Shown here: positions 1 to 6,280 of the stretch, one piece after another
How positions within the stretch are numbered: position 1 is the first letter of the stretch
Layout: every line of letters begins with the position of its first letter
From: Actinomycetota bacterium
GTDB taxonomy: Bacteria > Actinomycetota > Acidimicrobiia > Acidimicrobiales > BP-101
Direction of reading: 5' to 3'
Length of the DNA stretch: 10,111 bases
NCBI GenBank assembly: GCA_030838265.1
Contig: JAUTXA010000238.1
Span: 1 to 10,111, forward strand
Translations under genes and position numbers: made by a program
Notes under the pieces: model-generated
The model's database searches: none
Told to the model about the DNA's origin: nothing
What the model saw: the letters and a program-made list of their open reading frames with translations, nothing else

Positions 1-2
1 GT

Positions 3-86
3 CCACCCAAAGGCCGGACCCTCACCATGATCGCGGTCGGGGCCATCGCCGCCATCTGGGCTCTCGGTAGTCTGGTCGCCCGCTGA
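3..86 (+). CDS. 3' end of a gene entering from the left; hydrophobic C-terminal tail
   Basis: An open frame runs from the left edge to a TGA at 84-86 and encodes 27 visible residues. The last 19 (from Met at base 27) are MIAVGAIAAIWALGSLVAR, a single hydrophobic stretch ending in one Arg, as expected of a C-terminal membrane helix or tail anchor. The true start and the rest of the protein lie outside the window, so no function can be assigned. It could instead be a chance frame, since so little is visible. No clear terminator hairpin follows in the 61 bases before the next candidate gene. Confidence 0.4.
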   Translation, partial: PPKGRTLTMIAVGAIAAIWALGSLVAR

Positions 87-147
87 GAACGACGACGGGT
101 CAGCCGCGATCGGCGTAGAAACGCGACCCTGCGGGTACAGCCGCGGC

Positions 148-342
148 ATGCGAGACACCCTGGCGACCCGGCTGCAGCCCTATCAGGTGACCGCGGTCCC
201 TCCGTTTTGGCGGGAGCGGGAGCGCAAGCTCACGGCCGAGAACGCTCATCTTCGCCACGAGATTGAGCTGCTCAGCACCGAGCTTCACACCCTGCCGGCC
301 TGGTTCACTGAGCTCGAGCGTCTGGCCCTGACGGCCGCCTGA
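148..342 (+). CDS. small leucine-zipper/coiled-coil protein, 64 aa, unknown function
   Basis: A 64-residue frame starts at ATG 148. Residues 21-49 form a charged amphipathic helix with leucines at exact heptad spacing (L28, L35, L42, L49). The matching 'a' positions hold N32, I39 and L46, so this is a textbook parallel coiled coil with a buried Asn. The preceding segment is Arg-rich (WRERERK, 21-27). There is no signal peptide or membrane segment, so it should be cytosolic and probably dimeric. Third codon positions are mostly G or C, as in neighbouring genes, which supports coding. No good Shine-Dalgarno precedes the ATG, so the start is uncertain. It lies 115 bases upstream of the copper oxidase gene on the same strand. 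I do not recognise a family. A DNA-binding or scaffold role is possible but unproven. Confidence 0.5.
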   Translation: MRDTLATRLQPYQVTAVPPFWRERERKLTAENAHLRHEIELLSTELHTLPAWFTELERLALTAA

Positions 343-411
343 GCCGGGTGGGCGCCCGCTCTGGCTGGCGACCTGTCCGTTGTCATAGGCTTTCTCCCAC
401 TGGGGAAGTTT

Positions 412-421
412 GACCCGGGTC
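412..421. promoter_or_regulatory. 10-bp perfect palindrome upstream of the copper oxidase gene
   Basis: GACCCGGGTC is a perfect self-complementary decamer. It lies 36 bases before the GTG start at 458, inside the 115-base leader that must hold any promoter of the oxidase operon. Position and symmetry suit an operator for a dimeric regulator. However, a GC-rich palindrome of this size can arise by chance in such DNA, and no convincing -35/-10 pair was found around it. Confidence 0.22.
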
Positions 422-444
422 TGACATCGGACCGGCGGACAACT

Positions 445-451
445 GGGGGAG
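445..451 (+). promoter_or_regulatory. ribosome binding site deciding the GTG start at 458
   Basis: GGGGGAG lies six bases before GTG 458. This spacing, together with the signal peptide that begins exactly there, fixes the start of the oxidase gene. The GTG at 451 is out of frame. Confidence 0.65.
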
Positions 452-457
452 TGGCTC

Positions 458-2743
458 GTGCGCAAGTACCTGGTCGCGGTGGTAGCCGTCGGCGTCGGTT
501 TGACGGTCTGGCCCATGATCCCGTCGGCCGCGTCAGCCGACGGTTCTGACCTGGCCACCAAGGGGGCATTCAGCATCCCCTTCCGCGAGGACCGGGCTGT
601 CTACGCGGCCCAGACCGCGGACACGCCGGGCGGCACCCTCACCGGACCGGAGCGCGGTGACACCGGGTGCAAGGCCGGGCCCGAGGCCGACGGGCACCTC
701 GACTGCCTGCCCGCCGGTGCGACCCAGAACGTGCTGGCCGATGGCCGCATCCTCTACTGGAACGCCATTGAGGGGGGCGAGGATGTGAAGAACGGCGTGG
801 TGCCCGAGTTCGGCGCCGTCGCCCGCAACGACCGAAGCCGAGTCCTGAGCCTCGACTACGCCGACCCCTTCAACAGCTCGTGGCACGTCCCGCTCAACGC
901 CGACGGCTATTTCGACAATGCCCCGAAGGAACAGCCGCTCCCTCTCAAGCAGGAGAGCGGCGTGCCCAACGACGGCAGCCTCTTCTGCTCCGATCAGGTG
1001 CAGCTGGCGAACGGCACCATCCTCACGGCCGGCGGCACCGACTACTACCAGGATCCCGGCGTGCCCGGCACCGGCTACGGCGTGGCCGAGCTCGAGGGCA
1101 TCCGCAACTCGCGGATCTTTGACCCGGCCGCGGACGACGGCCAGGGGGCGTGGCGTCCGAGCGGGGCCATGAGCTACGGCCGCTGGTACCCGTCGCTCGT
1201 CACGCTGCCCAACGGCAACGTGTTCGTGGCCAGCGGCGTGACCAAGCTGATCAAGCCCATCTATCCCGACCACCCTGGCGACAGCGGCACCAACGTCAAG
1301 CAGACCGAGACCTACAACCCGGCGACCGAGGCGTGGACGTACAACGGCCCAACCGCCGACCGCTCGCTCCCGCTCTTCCCCCGGCTGCACCTGCTGCCCG
1401 ACGGCCACGTGTACTACGGCGCCGCCGGCCAGTCCTTCAACCCCGACGGCCAGTCCTACGACGAGGCGCTGTGGCACATCGCGGCCTCGTACGACCCGGC
1501 CGCGGGTTCGTGGGCCGACCTCGGTCTTCCCGGCCTCGGCACCATGACCGAGCCCGGTTTCCGGGGTTCGACCTTCCAGCAGATGCTGCCGCTGGCGCCC
1601 AACGCCGACGGCTCGTACTCGTCGGCATCGTTCCTCACCGCCGGCGGTGTCACCGCGATCCCGTCGCCCGGGAGCTACGTGCCCACCGCGACCAGCCGCA
1701 TCGATACCGTGACCATCGGGTCCGACGGCAAGGAGAACCTCACCAGTGCCGCCACTGGCAGCCTGGGCCGGGCTCGCTGGTACTCGGCCGGTGTCACCCT
1801 TCCCACCGGACAGGTGCTGGCCTTCTCGGGGGCTGACCGCGACGAGGTCGTCAGCCCCGGCCAGGAGCACCCCATCCGCCAAGCCGAGATGTTCACCCCC
1901 GACGGCAGCGGCGGCGGGACGTGGTCCGACATCGCCATGCAGAACCGGCGCCGCACGTATCACAACAACGCCGTACTTCTTCCCACCGGGCAGGTGCTGG
2001 TCGGCGGGCATGCGCCCATCCCCAACAGCTACGGCAAGGCGATGAACAACCCCAACGTCCCCGGGGCCCCGTTCGATGCGTCCAACAACTTCCGCGACGC
2101 CTCCTTCGAGATCTACAACCCGACCTACCTCTTCACCGGTGTGTCCCGTCCCGAGATCGACGACCAGGACCCCTCGGTCCCCTACGGCCAGAGCATGACG
2201 GTGACGGTGCGGTCGCCCGACGACGCCGCCGCCATCGAGAAGGTGGTGTTGGTCCGGAACCCGGCCGAGACCCATTTGGTCGACGGTGACCAGCGGGTGG
2301 TCGAGCTTCCCATCGTCTCTCGCAGCGGCACCCAGCTTCACGTCGACGTGACCGACAACCAGGCCGTCCTGCCCGCCGGGCCGTACATGCTGTTCGTCAT
2401 CAAGGGCGGCGCCGGCGCCGACGGCCAGCACGTCCAGGTGCCGTCGGTGGCCAAGCAGGTCTTCGTCGGGACGGCCGTCCCCGGGTGGGCCCGCGGCCAC
2501 GACGTCAGCGCACTGTCCGCGACGGCTGCCACCCCGCTCGCCCACCCGGCCAAGGGCGTCTCTGCCGTGCTGGCCGGGTCGGCTCAGCACGCCGCTCTGC
2601 CCGCGGTCGATCCCGCCTTGGCCCGGGTTGCGACTCGGCGCCGTGACCCGCTCACCACGGGGGTGCCTCTCGCGGCCGTGGCTGGGGCGCTGCTCCTGCC
2701 CGGCCTCTGGGCGGTCACTCGACGTCGCCGCCGGCTGGGGTGA
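458..2743 (+). CDS. secreted copper-radical oxidase, galactose oxidase/GlxA family, C-terminally membrane-anchored
   Basis: The 761-residue protein belongs to the galactose oxidase-like copper-radical oxidases, which oxidise alcohols or aldehydes with O2, giving H2O2, at a Cu(II)/Tyr-Cys cofactor. Residues 1-27 are a signal peptide (MRK, hydrophobic core, cleavage near ASA/D). Seven kelch-type turns (DGRIL, NGTIL, NGNVF, DGHVY, SASFL, TGQVL, TGQVL; about residues 95-520) match a seven-bladed propeller. An E-set domain of the DUF1929 type follows at about 551-671. All signature residues are visible: C177 in LFCSDQ and Y244 in GRWYPS (the thioether pair), Y501-H502 in RRTYHNN, and H606 in ETHLVDGDQR. 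C71 and C83 may form a disulfide. An Ala/Pro-rich stalk (672-730) leads to a transmembrane helix (about 735-754) and a RRRRR tail. Family assignment is secure; the substrate is unknown. The TGA overlaps the next gene's GTG. Streptomyces GlxA is, from memory, anchored at the N-terminus, so the C-terminal anchor is notable. Confidence 0.9.
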   Translation: MRKYLVAVVAVGVGLTVWPMIPSAASADGSDLATKGAFSIPFREDRAVYAAQTADTPGGTLTGPERGDTGCKAGPEADGHLDCLPAGATQNVLADGRILYWNAIEGGEDVKNGVVPEFGAVARNDRSRVLSLDYADPFNSSWHVPLNADGYFDNAPKEQPLPLKQESGVPNDGSLFCSDQVQLANGTILTAGGTDYYQDPGVPGTGYGVAELEGIRNSRIFDPAADDGQGAWRPSGAMSYGRWYPSLVTLPNGNVFVASGVTKLIKPIYPDHPGDSGTNVKQTETYNPATEAWTYNGPTADRSLPLFPRLHLLPDGHVYYGAAGQSFNPDGQSYDEALWHIAASYDPAAGSWADLGLPGLGTMTEPGFRGSTFQQMLPLAPNADGSYSSASFLTAGGVTAIPSPGSYVPTATSRIDTVTIGSDGKENLTSAATGSLGRARWYSAGVTLPTGQVLAFSGADRDEVVSPGQEHPIRQAEMFTPDGSGGGTWSDIAMQNRRRTYHNNAVLLPTGQVLVGGHAPIPNSYGKAMNNPNVPGAPFDASNNFRDASFEIYNPTYLFTGVSRPEIDDQDPSVPYGQSMTVTVRSPDDAAAIEKVVLVRNPAETHLVDGDQRVVELPIVSRSGTQLHVDVTDNQAVLPAGPYMLFVIKGGAGADGQHVQVPSVAKQVFVGTAVPGWARGHDVSALSATAATPLAHPAKGVSAVLAGSAQHAALPAVDPALARVATRRRDPLTTGVPLAAVAGALLLPGLWAVTRRRRRLG

Positions 2744-3858
2744 CCCGCGGGCCGGGCCGGCTCGTCCTTGCCGTCGTGCTGATCGCCGCCGCCGTGCTCT
2801 CCGAGCCGGCGGCGGTGGTGGCCCATGAAGAAGTCCCTGGCGTTCGCAACGTCCTCGACGGCGTCGAGCCATCCGTCCCCGGGGTGACCGTCCAGGTGAG
2901 GATCAGCGCCGCCGACCAGCTCGTGGTGGCCAACACGACCGCGACCGACCTCGATGTGCTCGGGGCGGCGGGCGAGCTGTTCCTGCGCATCGGACCGGGC
3001 GGGGTGCTGGCCAACCTCAACTCGCCGACCTGGTACCTGTCGTTGAACCCCGAAGGCGGGACGGTGCCCGCCGGGGTCGACGCGCACGCCGCGCCTCGGT
3101 TCGGTCGGGTGTCGACCGAACCCTCGTGGGGCTGGTTCGACCATCGGCTGCATCCGACACTGCTGGCTCGGCCCCCTGCCACCAACGGCCAGCGGGTTGT
3201 GCCCCTCTCGTCGTGGCAGGTCGACATGCGCTACGGCGGGCGGGCGATCGTCGTCCGAGGTCATCGCGAGTACCGGGCCATCGCCGGGGCCTTCCGCACC
3301 ACCATCCTCACCCAAGCCCGTGGCACGCAGGCCACCACCCTGCCCGGTCGCCTGCCTGGAATCTTCTTCCGACTGTCCGGGGCGCGGCAGGTCACCCTCC
3401 TGGGAGAGGGGGGAGAACCCTTCGCTCGCATCGGCCCTTCTGGTGCCGAGGTGAACGAGGCCAGCCCAACCTGGGCCATCACGGCCGCCACCCGCGGCTC
3501 GTTCTCCCCGAGCGGCGCCGTGGATCCCGCGGCCGCCCCGCGATGGAGACACGAGAGTGTCCAGGCTCAGCTGACGTGGCTCGAGCCGCGGGCTCGCTTC
3601 GCGCGCGACGAACCGACAGCGCCGGAGCGGGCCGCTGTCCTCGTCTTCTGGACCGTGCCGGTGACCGTCGACGGCGCGGCCGACAAGATCACCGGGACCA
3701 CGAGCTGGGTCCCGGCCGCAGCGCACCAACCCGTTCCGGCCGCGAGGGCGCGGGGCGGGGTGGCGAGGTGGCTGCTGATTGCGATGGTGGCTGCGGCCGG
3801 CGCCCTCGTACTGCTGGTCGTCCTTCTCAGGCGACGTCAGTGGTCGAGCAGCCGCTAG
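2740..3858 (+). CDS. type-I membrane protein with duplicated ectodomain and predicted mature N-terminal His; partner of the oxidase
   Basis: The 372-residue protein starts at a GTG whose last two bases lie in the oxidase stop codon (GTGA overlap), so translation is coupled. Residues 1-28 form a signal peptide with a predicted cut at VVA/H, which would place H29 at the mature N-terminus. The ectodomain contains two related halves. FLRIGPGGVLANLNSPTW (81-98) matches FARIGPSGAEVNEASPTW (228-245), and AAPRFGRVSTEPSWGWF (117-133) matches AAPRWRHESVQAQLTWL (265-281). A helix at about 344-363 and an RRRQ tail give type-I topology, the same as the oxidase. I recall similar unnamed actinobacterial proteins but know no established function. 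A free N-terminal His can bind copper, as in CopC or LPMO proteins, which would suit a copper-delivery or accessory role beside a copper oxidase. That role is inference. Confidence 0.8.
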   Translation: MTRGPGRLVLAVVLIAAAVLSEPAAVVAHEEVPGVRNVLDGVEPSVPGVTVQVRISAADQLVVANTTATDLDVLGAAGELFLRIGPGGVLANLNSPTWYLSLNPEGGTVPAGVDAHAAPRFGRVSTEPSWGWFDHRLHPTLLARPPATNGQRVVPLSSWQVDMRYGGRAIVVRGHREYRAIAGAFRTTILTQARGTQATTLPGRLPGIFFRLSGARQVTLLGEGGEPFARIGPSGAEVNEASPTWAITAATRGSFSPSGAVDPAAAPRWRHESVQAQLTWLEPRARFARDEPTAPERAAVLVFWTVPVTVDGAADKITGTTSWVPAAAHQPVPAARARGGVARWLLIAMVAAAGALVLLVVLLRRRQWSSSR

Positions 3859-3876
3859 GGGCTCGACCGACCACTG
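3838..3876 (+). terminator. probable hairpin terminator spanning the end of the oxidase operon
   Basis: CAGTGG-TCGAGC (3838-3849) is complementary to GCTCGA-ccga-CCACTG (3861-3876). This gives two six-bp stems separated by a four-base bulge, around an 11-base loop that contains the TAG stop (3856-3858). An alternative register gives an uninterrupted 8-bp stem, GGTCGAGC/GCTCGACC. No U-tract follows, which is common in high-GC actinobacteria. The position suggests a terminator or 3' mRNA-stabilising structure. Confidence 0.45.
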
Positions 3877-3879
3877 GAC

Positions 3880-3937
3880 CATGGTGCTCCGTCGTCACCG
3901 GGCGCAGTCGCATCGACGACGAACCCCGTGCACCATG
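3880..3937. repeat. imperfect inverted repeat in the convergent intergenic region
   Basis: CATGGTGC (3880-3887) and GTCGTC (3891-3896) are answered by GACGAC (3915-3920) and GCACCATG (3930-3937). The result is a long interrupted hairpin with an 18-base loop. It lies between the end of the oxidase operon (+) and the end of the histidine-kinase-like gene (-), so it may serve as a two-way terminator. I see no gene in the 199 bases 3859-4057; this and the preceding hairpin are their only visible structure. Confidence 0.4.
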
Positions 3938-4057
3938 CTCCATCGAACGTGGAGAAGGAATAGCTGTCCGTCGGGGGACGAGACAGGTCACCGGGGTCCA
4001 GGGCGAACCCGAGCAGCGTACGCGCCGGCGCTTGCGATTACCAGGATGCGAGCTGGC

Positions 4058-4564
4058 CTACTCCGGTGAGCTCTGGAGGAGTCCCCGAAGGATGTCGACG
4101 CATTGGTCGAGCAGGAGGGAGAGCACGGGAACGACGTTGGCGCGGTTCCGCTCGTCGTCGCGTCGGAAAGCATCAGCCGTCAGATCGGCGGCGCAGACGA
4201 TGGCGATCGCCAGCGGCGCCAGCGCGTCGTCGGCGAAGTCGGTCAACAGCGTGGAGCTCTCGCGCAGACGCCCGGCGTGGCGGTCGATCATGTCGATGAG
4301 CAGAGAGCGCTCGTCCGGTCCGAGGTCGCGCCGTTCGAGCGTTTTGGCACTGCCCAGGATCATGGTCAGGTCATCGAGGATCCTATGACCCACCACGGCG
4401 GTGAGATCTTGTTGCTGACTTCCCGACTTCGCCGTTTCCACCGTGACCGCCAGCTTCCCGAGCGGGAAGATCGCCAATCGATCGGCTCGTTCTGAGCCAC
4501 CGCGGCGTGCTCGACGCAGGACCCGGTTCCCCACCGCCAGGCGGGGTCTGGACGACAGCGGCAC
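4058..4564 (-). CDS. small protein resembling a histidine-kinase dimerisation/phosphoacceptor (HisKA-type) domain without ATPase
   Basis: A 168-residue frame with GTG start 4564 and TAG stop. Residues 54-112 read like a HisKA helical hairpin. A possible phosphoacceptor H60 lies in VVGHRILDDLTMILG, followed by LGPDERSLLIDMIDRHAGRL and a second helix ending LLTDFADD. The usual glutamate after the His is replaced by Arg, and no N, G1 or G2 box of an ATPase domain follows. The remaining 55 residues are helical-looking with no recognised motif. There is no membrane segment. The N-terminal 30 residues are Arg-rich and may not be translated if a later start is used. A -35/-10-like pair lies directly upstream. 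It could be a phosphotransfer or scaffold protein, a remnant of a kinase, or an unrelated helical protein. The strand choice rests on this similarity and is not certain. Confidence 0.5.
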   Translation of the reverse strand: MPLSSRPRLAVGNRVLRRARRGGSERADRLAIFPLGKLAVTVETAKSGSQQQDLTAVVGHRILDDLTMILGSAKTLERRDLGPDERSLLIDMIDRHAGRLRESSTLLTDFADDALAPLAIAIVCAADLTADAFRRDDERNRANVVPVLSLLLDQCVDILRGLLQSSPE

Positions 4565-4569
4565 CCCCC

Positions 4570-4598
4570 ATCGTAGGCCGATCGGGTGGCGTTGTCTG
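4570..4598 (-). promoter_or_regulatory. candidate promoter of the HisKA-like gene, possibly leaderless
   Basis: Read on the minus strand, CAGACA (4598-4593) and TACGAT (4575-4570) are separated by 17 bases. The -10 element ends five bases before GTG 4564, so transcription could begin at or near the start codon and give a leaderless GUG mRNA. The -35 overlaps a plus-strand TTGTCT (4592-4597), for which I find no good -10. The 73-base divergent region otherwise shows nothing clear for the thiolase operon. Confidence 0.35.
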
Positions 4599-4637
4599 TA
4601 GCCTTCGCCGTGCCATCTTCAAACGACACGCGATTGG

Positions 4638-5048
4638 ATGACGATGCCCAAGCAACTGCCGCTGGTCGACTACCTGGTCCTCGGCGACGATCCGCACTTG
4701 GAGGCCTGGGAGTGCACGTCGTGCGGCGCTCGATTCTTCGACCGGCGCAACGCCTGCGCCAAATGCGAGGCCGACGAGTTCCGGCGGGCGCGCATCGCGT
4801 CTGAAGGTGTCGTCCGAGCTTTTACGATCGTGTCCCTCGCAGCTCCCGGCATCGCCGTGCCGTTCGTCTCGGCCATCGTCGACTGTGACGGCACGAGTGT
4901 GCGAGCCAACATCGTCAATGTCGAGCCCACCGACACCCATGTGGCGACGGGCATGAAAGTCCGGCTGGTGACGGAACCGATCGGAGTCGACGACGACGGC
5001 GTCGAAGGCATCGGCTTCGGGTTCGAGCCGATCTACGCAGCGACCTAA
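4638..5048 (+). CDS. DUF35 zinc-ribbon/OB-fold protein, partner of the downstream thiolase
   Basis: The 136-residue protein has a rubredoxin-like zinc ribbon, C26-x2-C29-x10-C40-x2-C43 (ECTSCGARFFDRRNACAKC). It is followed by a beta-rich OB-fold (about 52-136) with the family's pattern GVVRAFTIVS...GIAVPFVSAIVDCDG. Proteins of the DUF35 (DUF35_N plus ACAT-OB) family pair with thiolase-like enzymes, for example ChsH2 with the Ltp2 aldolase in steroid side-chain degradation. There the OB fold contacts the CoA thioester or its carrier. The gene ends just before the thiolase start, and the thiolase's ribosome binding site overlaps this stop codon, so the two are surely co-expressed. No strong Shine-Dalgarno precedes ATG 4638; the second ATG (4644) is an alternative start. 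Family assignment is firm; the exact acyl substrate is unknown. Confidence 0.9.
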   Translation: MTMPKQLPLVDYLVLGDDPHLEAWECTSCGARFFDRRNACAKCEADEFRRARIASEGVVRAFTIVSLAAPGIAVPFVSAIVDCDGTSVRANIVNVEPTDTHVATGMKVRLVTEPIGVDDDGVEGIGFGFEPIYAAT

Positions 5049-5052
5049 GGAG
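5047..5052 (+). promoter_or_regulatory. ribosome binding site overlapping the DUF35 stop codon
   Basis: AAGGAG begins inside the TAA stop (5046-5048) of the DUF35 gene and lies four bases before ATG 5057. It is a near-ideal Shine-Dalgarno that fixes the thiolase start and implies translational coupling. Confidence 0.75.
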
Positions 5053-5056
5053 AGCA

Positions 5057-6262
5057 ATGTCGGAAGACGTCTGGATCCTCGGGATCCACATGACCAAGTT
5101 CGGCAAGCACCCCGACAAGGACGCCGTCGACCTCGCCGCCGAGGCCGCCCGTGCCGCCCTCGCCGACGGCGGGGTGACGATGAGGGATATGGGCATCCTC
5201 GCGGCCGGAAACCTGATGAACGCGGCGGCGGGCATCGGCCAGATGCTGCAGAAGCAGATCGGCCAGACCGGCATCCCCGTGTACAACGTCGCCAATGCGT
5301 GTGCGACTGGTGCTACCGCCCTGCGCACGGCCGTCATGGCGATCAAGGCGGGCGAGGTCGACTACGGGCTGGCGGTTGGCGTCGAGAAGTTGGCCGGCGC
5401 GGGCTTGCTCGGCGCCGGAGGGCGCACCGGCGGGTCTGAAGGCAAGCACTACGAGCCCAGCGGCCGATACGGGGCCATCGCCGGCACCGATGGCCGCATC
5501 GGCACAGCCACCATGCCGGGGACATTCGCCCAGGTCGGGATGGAGTACGGGCACAAGTACGAGGGCGTGTCCTTCGAGCTGTTCGCCCGGATCAGCGAGA
5601 AGAACCACGCCCACTCCACACTGAACCCCCTCGCCGCCTACACCAAGAAGATGACGCTCGACGAGATCATGAGCGACGTCATGATCGCCTATCCGAACAC
5701 CAGGCCCATGTGTTCCGCGAACTGCGACGGCGCGGCGGCGGCCGTTGTCGTCAGCGACTCGAAGCTGAAGACGCTCTCGCTCGAGCAGCGGCGACGGGCA
5801 GTGAAGATCTCGGCGTCGGTGTTGACGACCGATCCCTGGGAGGAGGCCTGTCAGGTGCTCCCCGACGTGAACACCCTGACGCGCAATGCGGCCCGGCAGG
5901 CCTACGAGGCGGCCGGGGTCGGGCCCGACGACTTGGACCTGGTCGAGCTCCATGACTGCTTCGCCACGGCGGAGCTCGTGCACTACGACAACCTCATGCT
6001 CTGCGAAGAGGGTGGCGCAGCCGACTTCTTCAACAGCGGGGCTCCGTGGCGCGACGGTTCAAAGCCGGTCAACGTCTCGGGCGGGTTGCAATCGAAGGGC
6101 CACCCCATCTCGGCCACCGGCATAGCCAACGTCTGGGAGGTGGCCACCCACCTCCGAGGCGAGGCGGGCGAGCGACAGATCGAGGGGGCGCAAGTCGGCC
6201 TGGCCCATGTCATCGGCCTCGGCAGTGCCTGCGGCGTTCACATTCTCGAGAAGGCCGGCTGA
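5057..6262 (+). CDS. thiolase family protein, SCP2-thiolase (SCP-x) type acetyl-CoA acyltransferase
   Basis: The 401-residue protein has full thiolase length. Key residues are nucleophile C82 in NACATGATAL, the HDCF motif (H299-D300-C301-F302) typical of SCP2-type thiolases, and H349 in SKGHPISATG. The Gly-rich C-terminus is IGLGSACGVHIL. These residues argue for a working thiolase (CoA-dependent cleavage or condensation of 3-ketoacyl-CoA). Ltp2-type retro-aldolases, by contrast, share the fold but lack the nucleophilic Cys. The protein is cytosolic, with no signal peptide. It follows the DUF35 gene by eight bases with a strong ribosome binding site, so the two probably form a complex acting on fatty-acid, sterol or other branched acyl-CoA. 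The chain length or substrate cannot be read from the sequence. It ends 18 bases before a convergent gene, and I see no clear terminator in that gap. Confidence 0.92.
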   Translation: MSEDVWILGIHMTKFGKHPDKDAVDLAAEAARAALADGGVTMRDMGILAAGNLMNAAAGIGQMLQKQIGQTGIPVYNVANACATGATALRTAVMAIKAGEVDYGLAVGVEKLAGAGLLGAGGRTGGSEGKHYEPSGRYGAIAGTDGRIGTATMPGTFAQVGMEYGHKYEGVSFELFARISEKNHAHSTLNPLAAYTKKMTLDEIMSDVMIAYPNTRPMCSANCDGAAAAVVVSDSKLKTLSLEQRRRAVKISASVLTTDPWEEACQVLPDVNTLTRNAARQAYEAAGVGPDDLDLVELHDCFATAELVHYDNLMLCEEGGAADFFNSGAPWRDGSKPVNVSGGLQSKGHPISATGIANVWEVATHLRGEAGERQIEGAQVGLAHVIGLGSACGVHILEKAG

Positions 6263-6280
6263 TCGCCCGCCCAAGGACGG

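Noticed and set aside
410..438. TTGACC (410-415) as a -35 box for the oxidase gene
   Set aside because: At 17-base spacing the -10 region reads CGGCGG (433-438), and nothing TANNNT-like occurs nearby.
100..576. Minus-strand frame of 158 codons over the leader and oxidase start
   Set aside because: It would cover the signal peptide and ribosome binding site of the oxidase and shows no recognisable features. The small leucine-zipper frame on the plus strand is more protein-like.
2648..2665. RRRDPLTTG before the oxidase's C-terminal helix, resembling a sortase LPXTG signal
   Set aside because: The order is P-L rather than L-P, and the motif adjoins the helix with RRR before it. The helix and Arg tail alone support simple membrane anchoring, and no sortase gene is in the window.
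533..2872. A very long open frame (779 codons) on the minus strand across the oxidase gene
   Set aside because: It is an antisense shadow typical of high-GC coding DNA. The translation is low-complexity Gly/Arg/Val without domains, while the plus strand carries a complete enzyme.
3126..4388. A 420-codon plus-strand frame crossing the partner gene and the intergenic region
   Set aside because: The translation is Arg/Ser/Pro-rich and without motifs, and it overlaps both the partner gene and the HisKA-like gene in other frames.
4383..5057. Minus-strand frame of 224 codons opposite the DUF35 gene
   Set aside because: The plus strand has a clear zinc ribbon and OB fold, and the minus frame shows no domain.
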